Shown here: in pieces, positions 1-5,352 of the stretch | Layout: each line of letters starts with the position of its first letter | How positions within the stretch are numbered: position 1 is the stretch's first letter | Assembly (NCBI GenBank): GCA_002313925.1 | Contig: DCAZ01000122.1 | Location: 1-5,352, forward strand | Reading direction: 5' to 3' | Source of the DNA: Gemmatimonadales bacterium UBA1120 | Lineage (GTDB): Bacteria > Gemmatimonadota > Gemmatimonadetes > Longimicrobiales > Gaopeijiaceae | Length of the DNA stretch: 5,352 nt | Translations under genes and position numbers: made by a program | Notes under the pieces: generated by a model | What the model saw: only the letters and a program-made list of their open reading frames with translations | The model's database searches: none | Told to the model about the DNA's origin: nothing

Positions 1-545
1 TCAGCAAGATGTTCGTAGGCCATCGGATCGTTCTGATTGAAGCTCTCGATTGTCTCCGCAATCCGGCCGTCTGGCCCGACCACGATTACCGCTCGGCTAT
101 CCACCATGTTGTTTGAGCGCAGACCTCCACCAAAGGCAGCGTAAGTACCGCCGTTGTTAGAGGCATCGCTGGCGAACAGAAACGGAAAATCTGCATCTTT
201 CAACCACGATCCGAGTTCACTTTGTGAGTCATTAGAAACGCCTATAAGCACGACGTTTCGTCCTTCATTGAAAAGGCTTGCGTACTGATCACGGTACGCT
301 GTCATTTGGACTGTTCAGCCAGGTGTCCTGACGCGGAAGAAGAACGCGAGGACAACCGTTTCGCCTCGGTAGTCACTCAGGCGGATTGGTTCCTGGAGCA
401 ACCCGTAGCGGGTCGCGCCAGGTAGAGCAAAATCCGGGGCCATGGCACCAACAGCAAGGAGGCCCGAGTCCTGAGCGCTGGCTTCTGCCGGTGCGCCCAT
501 CGCGATCACTCCTGCGAGAAGACCAAGTGCGATCAATTTGCGCAT
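1..545 (-). CDS. Exported peroxiredoxin-like selenoprotein (in-frame TGA read as Sec77), 3' end outside window
   Basis: AhpC/TSA-superfamily thiol peroxidase, resembling the BCP/PrxQ branch, expected to reduce peroxides in the periplasm. The ATG at 545 has an AGGAGAT Shine-Dalgarno at 560-554. Residues 1-24 form a signal peptide (MRK, then a hydrophobic core, then ASA before Gln25). Residues 32-42 (VGAMAPDFALP) and 54-61 (IRLSDYRG) are the usual N-terminal Prx blocks. The strand AFFF leads into RTPG and a TGA at 317-315, where relatives have the peroxidatic Cys of the TxxC motif. Thr74 is present, but Phe70 replaces the usual Pro. Read through, the frame stays open for residues 78-181: AYRDQYASLF, VVLIGVSNDSQSE, FPFLFASD, YAAFGGG and SRAVIVVGPDGRI, with Arg151 as the likely active-site Arg. 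No Cys is present, and the BCP resolving-Cys position (+5) is Thr82. Seen: the TGA and the open frame. Family knowledge: the motif position. Inference: Sec insertion. Alternatives are a nonsense mutation or a sequencing error. Confidence 0.88.
280..317 (-). promoter_or_regulatory. Candidate bacterial SECIS element downstream of the TGA codon
   Basis: In the mRNA, TGA (317-315) is followed by 15 nt and then a perfect 6-bp stem. GCGUAC (299-294) pairs with GUACGC (285-280) around the 8-nt loop CGUGAUCA (293-286). The loop begins 21 nt after the TGA, and G is its second base. Both fit the published bacterial SECIS model: loop 16-37 nt after UGA, 3-14 nt long, with a G in the first two positions. 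GGCU (320-317), which includes the U of UGA, could also pair with AGCC (278-275) as a short outer helix. SelB with Sec-tRNA would bind here. The hairpin is translated as part of AYRDQYA, a conserved Prx helix. The fold was done by eye. Confidence 0.72.
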
Positions 546-553
546 CTGTGCCT

Positions 554-560
554 ATCTCCT
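554..560 (-). promoter_or_regulatory. Shine-Dalgarno site of the selenoprotein gene, partly inside a hairpin
   Basis: AGGAGAT ends 8 nt before the ATG at 545 (10 nt from the end of GGAG), which supports this start. Its GAG (558-556) can pair with CUC (567-565). UGCCU (572-568) pairs with AGGCA (553-549), leaving a 2-nt AU bulge and a 6-nt loop, ACCUAG. The hairpin would partly hide the ribosome site. Whether it forms in the cell is inference. Confidence 0.5.
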
Positions 561-583
561 AGGTGAGAGGCAAGGTAGAGGCG

Positions 584-644
584 TCAATATCGGTTGGCTT
601 TGAGCAGCATGCCAGCCCCCTACCCGTGTAGGGCTCGATATTGA
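584..644 (-). promoter_or_regulatory. Possible structured 5' leader RNA, three-helix junction
   Basis: Between the M20 stop and the selenoprotein start, the minus-strand RNA can form three abutting helices. P1: UCAAUAUC (644-637) with GAUAUUGA (591-584), extendable to a perfect 9 bp. P2: CCCUAC (633-628) with GUAGGG (623-618), loop ACGG. P3: GGCUGGC (617-611) with GCCAACC (598-592), one mismatch and a 12-nt loop. Only GAG (636-634) is unpaired at the junction. It matches no riboswitch class I recognise. A weak promoter, TTGCCA (672-667), 17 nt, TGTGAT (649-644), would start near 637 and lose most of the P1 5' strand, so the structure needs a start further upstream or readthrough. The rest of 546-719 shows nothing else clear apart from the palindrome at 703-722. 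Confidence 0.33.
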
Positions 645-702
645 TCACACATCTTAAACTCTCTAGTGGCAAGAGTAGGCCCAAGATAGTGAGCCCTGAC
701 GA

Positions 703-722
703 TAGATCTGATATCAGACCTA
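703..722 (-). repeat. Palindrome spanning the M20 stop codon
   Basis: A 20-nt near-perfect inverted repeat, TAGGTCTG ATAT CAGATCTA on the minus strand, can form an 8-bp RNA stem (one G-U pair) with an AUAU loop. It contains the TAG stop of the M20 gene. No run of T follows on either strand, so it does not look like an intrinsic terminator. It could be a 3'-end stabilising or attenuating stem, or a protein-binding palindrome. Confidence 0.5.
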
Positions 723-2312
723 GAAGATGGTTGCTGGCATAGTCAACAGTTGGGCGTAAAGGTCGATCGCATACCAAAGGTTCGCGATGCGCAGATTTTC
801 GTCCGGAGCATGTTGATTGTTATCATGATTCGCGACTGGGACGATGATTGCAGGTTTTTGTAGGATCTCTGTAAAGGGCGTAATTGGCAGCGTCCCGCCC
901 ATCCCTGGTGCCACCACTAGTGAGCCCTCCCCAAAAGCCTGGTTCGCGGCCATACTGGCTGCTGCCATCACACTCTGGGCGAATGGGTTCGCCATCGAAG
1001 TACGAGCCGCCCTGGAGCCACCACCGCCGGTGACTTTTGCGATCAATGGGTAGCTGCGACGTGTCTCCATATCTGGATCTTCCGAGACAACATGGAACCC
1101 CTCACGTTGAATATGGTCGACAATCAGCTGTCGGAGGTGCGCTGGGTCGTTGCCCTTCACGAGCCGAATTCCGAGAGCAGCGATTGCGGTATTCGGGATT
1201 ACATTGCGGGCGAGAGCACCCGTGTTACCACTCGTGATCCCACGAATATTTAGGGCAGGCACCATCAGTCGCTCAGGTAGGGATTCAGGCTCGCCTTCGG
1301 AGCGAACGATCCCAAGCTCACGCTTCAGTTGTTCATCCCATGCAGGCATCGCTGCCAGCGCGGCGCGCTCTTCTTCTCCAATTGGCTCAGCTGTGTCATA
1401 CCAACCGTCCACCAGTACGCGTCCGGCCTCGTCCTTCATTGACACTAAGAGCCGTGACAGGATTACACCTGTGTCTGGTGCCCAATTCCCATAATGCCCC
1501 GAGTGAAGATTTCGTGCAGCTCCGTACACGGTGACTTCCATTCCCATTGAACCACGCACACCAAACGTGATTTGCGGACGTCCACTAGGGTGTGCGGGCC
1601 CATCAAAGAACAGCCAAATATCGATCGGATCGAGGCGATCTTTGAATGTTTCCATATAGCGCGGGAGGTTCCGTGATCCAGCTTCTTCCTCACCATCAAA
1701 GAAGAAAATCAAGTTCGAGGTAGATTGAACGTTGCCTTCTTGGAAGGCCTTTAGTACGGGGAGGATTGCAGCTATGGGTGCCTTGTCATCTCCGGCGGAT
1801 CTCGCGTAGAGGCGCCAGGTAGGGTCAACTGCCTCACCCGGCTCTGGCATCGGAAGTTGTCTTCCGCCCTCTGGGATTGGGGCCGAGTAGAGTGTCGGCT
1901 CAAATGGAGGGTGCGTCCAGTTGGATGGGTCGACAGCCTGGCCATCATAGTGCACATAAATCCCTAACGTCCGGGTCGCACCTGGGACATTAAGTTCACC
2001 GTAGACAATCGGGGGTACGTCTTCAAGTTGAAGGAGTTCGGAGTCAACACCGACGGCGAGAAGTTCGTCCCGGATATACTCCGCCGCACGTGTGATGTCG
2101 TCTAGATCCCGGGCTCGGTTGGGATAACTCAGCAGCTCCGCAAAGTTTCTGAGGATTTCAACTTCGTGCGCTTCCCGGTATGCGCGTGCTACCTCGGCTC
2201 CTGATTGGGCAGAGATAGAAGAAATAGGTGTCGCACAGGAGAGTGCAATAAGAAGAAGCTTCTTCATTCGGCTAATCTTAGCCGGGCGCATTGCCGTGGT
2301 GTCCCTCTGCAT
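720..2312 (-). CDS. Secreted M20 family metallopeptidase (carnosinase/dipeptidase-like)
   Basis: A di-zinc peptidase expected to split dipeptides or short peptides outside the cytoplasm. In the 530-residue frame the M20 signature is complete: H121-x-D123, bridging D175 in AGDDK, E209 (base) and E210 (metal) in GEEEAGS, D237 in FFDGP, and H501 in QHAPDENL. The lid/dimerisation region carries H270 in LHSGHYGNW, and GGTLPITPF near 472-480 is the usual C-terminal loop. The signal peptide is MKKLLLIALS to SSISA, cleaved before Gln36. Start choice is uncertain. ATG 2312 has GAAGAGGA 11 nt upstream. ATG 2291 has AGAGGG about 11 nt upstream. ATG 2267 gives the most compact signal peptide but a poor ribosome site. 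The longest is reported. The stop is TAG. The gene begins 75 nt after the M14 gene, on the same strand, and is probably co-transcribed with it. All Trp codons needed for the frame are TGG and no TGA occurs in it. Substrate specificity cannot be read from the sequence. Confidence 0.92.
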   Translation of the reverse strand: MQRDTTAMRPAKISRMKKLLLIALSCATPISSISAQSGAEVARAYREAHEVEILRNFAELLSYPNRARDLDDITRAAEYIRDELLAVGVDSELLQLEDVPPIVYGELNVPGATRTLGIYVHYDGQAVDPSNWTHPPFEPTLYSAPIPEGGRQLPMPEPGEAVDPTWRLYARSAGDDKAPIAAILPVLKAFQEGNVQSTSNLIFFFDGEEEAGSRNLPRYMETFKDRLDPIDIWLFFDGPAHPSGRPQITFGVRGSMGMEVTVYGAARNLHSGHYGNWAPDTGVILSRLLVSMKDEAGRVLVDGWYDTAEPIGEEERAALAAMPAWDEQLKRELGIVRSEGEPESLPERLMVPALNIRGITSGNTGALARNVIPNTAIAALGIRLVKGNDPAHLRQLIVDHIQREGFHVVSEDPDMETRRSYPLIAKVTGGGGSRAARTSMANPFAQSVMAAASMAANQAFGEGSLVVAPGMGGTLPITPFTEILQKPAIIVPVANHDNNQHAPDENLRIANLWYAIDLYAQLLTMPATIF

Positions 2313-2387
2313 TTCTAGATCATCCTCTTCGGGTCGGTGAGCATGTTGGTTGTTTCGTGATCCATAGATTCTTCGGGTTCAGAGTGC

Positions 2388-5144
2388 CTAACGGTCCTCG
2401 GTTGCCGTCCGTGGGCTGTTCTTCAACAGAGCATTAAAAAGGAGCTTGTAAGTACCGTGGGTTTGACCTCGGTGCTGGACTCTGAAGCCGTACATTAAGA
2501 TGCGTCCGTTTCCGTACTCCACATCTAAGATTGCGCCTTTTCCGGCGAGCTTTTCCGCCCCGACGATTACCCCACTCATCAAGAGCCGCTCAGGGTCTTC
2601 AGCCCAACTGCCCACTGCTTGAACCTGGCCTGCATCACCACCGAAGTCGGTTGGTTCGTATGCCCGTCCACCAGCCCACTTGGCTGCGACCTCGTTGGGG
2701 CTTCCGACCGCAAGCGGGTGGTTCTCATCAAGTTCTATGCGCAGTAGGGATGCGGGCAGAAAGAGGTCTGATCTGTTGACGTCTTCGAGTGCATTTCGTA
2801 CCGGAACATCGAAGTGCTCGAGTACAATTGCGTCTGCTGCTTCGAACGTGACAAGTGTCCCTCCGTTGCGCACAAATTCCTTCAGGTTCTCGACACCCTC
2901 TTCTCCTATACCCCCTCTAAAACCGGGAGGGGCGTCCTCGTCACTTGCGCCTTCAATAAGTCGGTTCAGCGGAATTTGAGAGGGAATAATGATTACGTCG
3001 AGCCTCTCCGAAAGGCCTTCCTCTCGCACATCATCATTCATGAGTGTTTCGAACGTATAGTCAAAATCTTCAAGTACTAGGCGGGTCCATCCCTCATCCA
3101 TCGAGGCAGCCCAGCCCTGGTAGATTCCAATACGCGCAGCCTGCTGTTGAGCCGACATGCCAAGAGTCGGTGGGTCTGCGACCACAGTGACGCCGATCTC
3201 GTTGGAGATCTCTGTCAGAAGGGATCTGGATTGCGGATCTGAGGCAGATACGATGAAGAGGGGGCCGTCCTCTGATACAGCCTTGAAGACTGAAAGCCCT
3301 GCTTCGAGCATGCGGTTCACTGCTTGGTAGGCGCGAGTAACTTCAGCACTGATCGCGTACCAATCGTTGGCAGTAGGCATTGGCGGGGCAACGACTCTAG
3401 CAGAAGTGGCTAGTCGAGTGTCAGCCTCGAAGGGATTGTCCGTACGTGTAATCTCAACACCCATCTGCATCGGCATCGTGTACGCGGCTCCATCGTATGA
3501 GCGCATGAATGGCCCTCCCGGCCACTCGTGCTGGACTCGGCGTCGACGCGGCTCTAACAAATCGAGTACCGCAGCTCTTCCGGGCTGTGCTCCATACACG
3601 ATCCAGGAATCTGGAGCAAAGCTGCGCAGTTCTTCTTCAGGTTTGTTGTCCTCGACCGCTTCTTCATCGGTGTCCTCTTCACGCTCAGTATCACCTTCAT
3701 CCTCGTCGGGGAGATCATCCTCCTCAGCGGCGTCCTCCGTGGAGTCTTCATTTCCACTCAGGCCGTTGTCGTCCGGGGATGACCAAAGGCCATCTGCTAT
3801 GCTTGCTTCAAATGCTCCGACTGACTCGTGAACCTCGACGCCCTGTAGGATGAGCTTGCCCACCATTTCAGCAGCGGCAATTGGGTCGGCCTGATTACGT
3901 GGGATCACATACGCATGTGGTCCTTCTATTTCCGCTTTTGCGATTGTTTCAGATCCCATCTGCCATCGGCCCATGATATAGTGCTGGCTGAACTTTGCTG
4001 TCTGCTCTAACACGCTCTTGGCCGCGATCATCTGATAGTCAACAATGTCTCCGAGCGTCCACTCCCCGCCCAACCAGGGATCGACGAATGCGATCTGGAA
4101 TCCATATTCACCAAGCCCTCGGCCCGGTGCGGCACCCCGCTCAAGTGCTTCAAGGGTTACGGTATCTGGGCTCGCTATACGTGCACTGGCCGTCTCCGTG
4201 AGAATGCCGACGATATTGTGATACCGACCAGTGAGTGCACCTTCTTGTCCCCAAATTCGGTACATCGAACCTGTTACAACTCCCTGTTTACCGGCTGCCT
4301 GCAGGTCTGCGACCATCCCACCACCCATAAAACGAAGCTGCTGCCACTGTAGCGGGTGAATATCAGGGTTCATCGGGTCAGGGTAGGGAGGCACAAAGAT
4401 TCTGGGCCCACTGTTACCCATCTGATGTTGGTCAAGATAGATCTGCGGGTAAGTCGTACGGTACATCAAATCCATCCAATACCGTGTTTCAACAAGATTG
4501 GCCTGGAAGAAGTCCCGGTTGTTGTCGTGGCCCGCGTAGTAATGGTAAAGCCATGGCATACGGGCACGCTCGTAGTCAGTGCCCACATTACGCTCATACC
4601 AGTCCGTAACTAGGACCTGGCCATCCGGATTCGCAGAAGGAACGAGCACTGTAACAACGTGATCCAAAATTTGACTTGTTAGATCATCTTCCGCAGTCGC
4701 AAGGTGATGTACTAGCTCGATGCTTGTCTGTGATGAGCCGATCTCAGTCGAATGGATGTTGTGGTTGATGAACACCGTCGCGGGGGTCGTCGCAGCGATC
4801 CTTTCAGCCTCTTCTTTATCGATTCTTCCATCAGCAATGCGCTTAGATGCTTCACGGATTTCATTCAGCCGAGCGAGGTTAGTGGGCGAGCTGATCGTAA
4901 TTGAGACAAACGGGTTGCCGAGTGTCGTTGGGCCCGCAGTGTCTACCTGAATACGATCTGACCCGTCGGCTATGAGGGTGAAGTACTCAAGGATGCCATC
5001 CCAACGTGCGAGCTTCTTATCGGTGCCGATCACAAATCCAAAATGTTCTTCCGGAGTTGGAATGTGTTGTGCTCCTAGCCCGTGTAGGCCGGGAAGGAGG
5101 ACCAAGAGAAGATGTGCTAGAAAAATTGTTCTGAGGGTGCGCAC
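2388..5144 (-). CDS. Large secreted M14 family zinc carboxypeptidase-like protein
   Basis: A metallocarboxypeptidase-family enzyme, probably acting on peptides or protein C-termini in the periplasm or outside the cell. I place the start at GTG 5144 (918 aa) because AGGAGGT (5155-5149) sits 4 nt before it. The upstream ATG at 5171 would place this site inside the gene and has no clear site of its own. From the GTG, residues 1-25 form a signal peptide ending GLGA before Gln. In 918-residue numbering, the zinc ligands are H131 and E134 (NIHSTEIG) with H240 (DQHQMG). N209-R210 (HDNNRDFF) is the substrate-carboxylate site, and E317 (LTETAS) is the catalytic Glu. An acidic linker spans about 458-506. 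The C-terminal part (about 510-918) includes DVIIIP, VRNGGTLVTFEAAD and GNGRILMYGFRVQHRGQTHGT. It resembles the glutamine-amidotransferase-like domain seen after some M14 domains, which is inference. The stop is TAG. Confidence 0.93.
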   Translation of the reverse strand: MRTLRTIFLAHLLLVLLPGLHGLGAQHIPTPEEHFGFVIGTDKKLARWDGILEYFTLIADGSDRIQVDTAGPTTLGNPFVSITISSPTNLARLNEIREASKRIADGRIDKEEAERIAATTPATVFINHNIHSTEIGSSQTSIELVHHLATAEDDLTSQILDHVVTVLVPSANPDGQVLVTDWYERNVGTDYERARMPWLYHYYAGHDNNRDFFQANLVETRYWMDLMYRTTYPQIYLDQHQMGNSGPRIFVPPYPDPMNPDIHPLQWQQLRFMGGGMVADLQAAGKQGVVTGSMYRIWGQEGALTGRYHNIVGILTETASARIASPDTVTLEALERGAAPGRGLGEYGFQIAFVDPWLGGEWTLGDIVDYQMIAAKSVLEQTAKFSQHYIMGRWQMGSETIAKAEIEGPHAYVIPRNQADPIAAAEMVGKLILQGVEVHESVGAFEASIADGLWSSPDDNGLSGNEDSTEDAAEEDDLPDEDEGDTEREEDTDEEAVEDNKPEEELRSFAPDSWIVYGAQPGRAAVLDLLEPRRRRVQHEWPGGPFMRSYDGAAYTMPMQMGVEITRTDNPFEADTRLATSARVVAPPMPTANDWYAISAEVTRAYQAVNRMLEAGLSVFKAVSEDGPLFIVSASDPQSRSLLTEISNEIGVTVVADPPTLGMSAQQQAARIGIYQGWAASMDEGWTRLVLEDFDYTFETLMNDDVREEGLSERLDVIIIPSQIPLNRLIEGASDEDAPPGFRGGIGEEGVENLKEFVRNGGTLVTFEAADAIVLEHFDVPVRNALEDVNRSDLFLPASLLRIELDENHPLAVGSPNEVAAKWAGGRAYEPTDFGGDAGQVQAVGSWAEDPERLLMSGVIVGAEKLAGKGAILDVEYGNGRILMYGFRVQHRGQTHGTYKLLFNALLKNSPRTATEDR
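3627..3773 (-). other. Acidic low-complexity linker within the M14 protein
   Basis: This segment encodes about 49 residues, from DDNGLSG to KPEEEL, dominated by Glu and Asp with no hydrophobic core. It separates the catalytic M14 domain from the C-terminal domain and is very likely disordered. The plus strand of the same DNA reads as a serine-rich open frame, which is a reverse-complement artefact of GAN codons. Confidence 0.85.
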
Positions 5145-5148
5145 TAGG

Positions 5149-5155
5149 ACCTCCT
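5149..5155 (-). promoter_or_regulatory. Strong Shine-Dalgarno site fixing a GTG start for the M14 gene
   Basis: AGGAGGT on the minus strand, with CCTA between it and the GTG at 5144. This is close to a perfect anti-16S match. It makes the GTG a better start than the ATG 27 nt upstream, and the shorter protein begins directly with a signal peptide (VRTLRTIFLAH). Confidence 0.75.
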
Positions 5156-5304
5156 GAGGTCTTACAGTCATTCCGAGGATAGTCGGCGAATGTACAGGGT
5201 GGATACCGAAGTGGTCGAGTCCCCGTAAGATGGATGAAAAATCTCCCGGGTTATGAATACCCAGACGTGAGTTAGGTCATCTACCAACGGTTAGCGGGCG
5301 AGGG

Positions 5305-5310
5305 TATAGT
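5305..5310 (+). promoter_or_regulatory. Possible -10 box for the tRNA gene
   Basis: TATAGT matches the TATAAT consensus at five of six bases and lies 20 nt before the tRNA 5' end, giving a start near 5317. No good -35 hexamer is seen at 16-18 nt upstream. GCGGGC (5294-5299) and GCCCGC (5324-5329) form an inverted repeat around it. No convincing promoter for the divergent M14 gene was found in 5156-5290. Confidence 0.35.
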
Positions 5311-5330
5311 TTCAATTCACATAGCCCGCC

Positions 5331-5352
5331 GGGGCCATAGCTCAGTTGGGAG
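5331..5352 (+). tRNA. tRNA-Ala, 5' part only (cut by window end)
   Basis: The window ends in the first 22 nt of a tRNA: acceptor strand GGGGCCA, then T8 A9, then the D-arm with the A-box TAGCTCAGTTGG. The acceptor and D-arm match bacterial tRNA-Ala (GGGGC at the start). The anticodon and the G3-U70 identity pair lie outside the window, so the isotype rests on the 5' half alone. It is divergent from the peptidase genes. Confidence 0.82.

Noticed and set aside
315..317. TGA reassigned to Trp or Gly across the genome
   Set aside because: The two long peptidase frames (about 1,450 codons) contain no TGA and use TGG for Trp. A reassigned code would be expected to show TGA within them.
315..545. 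A complete 76-aa protein ending at the TGA
   Set aside because: It would stop in the middle of the Prx active site, while the same frame continues with well-formed peroxiredoxin sequence.
618..633. Guanidine-II (mini-ykkC) riboswitch, because of the ACGG tetraloop
   Set aside because: That class needs two tandem hairpins with ACGR loops. Only one is present, and the neighbouring hairpin has an unrelated 12-nt loop.
2193..2267. Lipoprotein signal in the M20 N-terminus (IALSC)
   Set aside because: Leu at -2 and Ala at -3 do not fit the lipobox, and a normal cleavage site (SSISA before Gln) follows.
3367..3831. Plus-strand 154-aa serine-rich frame
   Set aside because: It is the reverse complement of the M14 gene. 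Its Ser runs come from the Glu/Asp codons of the acidic linker.
5247..5264. Inverted repeat GGGT...ACCC in the divergent intergenic region as a terminator
   Set aside because: Only a short 4-bp stem, with no following T run on either strand.

Overview
The window looks like part of a bacterial chromosome with roughly half G+C. It carries three genes on the minus strand, read in the order M14 peptidase, M20 peptidase, peroxiredoxin. The first bases of a plus-strand tRNA gene sit at the right edge. All three proteins have N-terminal signal peptides, so the block encodes exported proteins of a Gram-negative-type cell. Paired secreted M14 and M20 metallopeptidases of this style are common in Gemmatimonadota and related environmental lineages. 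That placement is inference from protein style, not a search.

The most important feature is at the left. The peroxiredoxin-like gene starts at 545 and meets an in-frame TGA at 317-315. The TGA lies exactly where this family carries its peroxidatic cysteine (Thr-Pro-Gly-[TGA]-Thr). The same frame stays open for 104 more codons to the window edge and continues a normal peroxiredoxin fold. A perfect 6-bp hairpin with an 8-nt loop begins 15 nt after the TGA, and its loop begins 21 nt after it, as expected for a bacterial SECIS element. The best reading is an exported selenoprotein with selenocysteine at residue 77, not two fragments or a short 76-aa protein. No other cysteine is visible in the protein.

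Region by region: 1-545 is the selenoprotein, with its 3' end outside the window. 546-719 is its leader, which can fold into a compact three-helix structure followed by a hairpin that covers part of the Shine-Dalgarno sequence. 720-2312 is an M20 family metallopeptidase. 2313-2387 is a short intergenic gap. 2388-5144 is a large M14 family carboxypeptidase-like protein with an acidic linker and a C-terminal domain. 5145-5330 is a divergent intergenic region. 5331-5352 is the 5' end of a probable tRNA-Ala.

The two peptidases (75-nt gap) are probably co-transcribed and would degrade peptides outside the cytoplasm. The peroxiredoxin lies 174 nt further on, with no convincing intrinsic terminator between, so it may be in the same transcript or have its own promoter. 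No selenocysteine machinery gene (selA, selB, selC, selD) is in the window, so the Sec reading depends on those being elsewhere in the genome.
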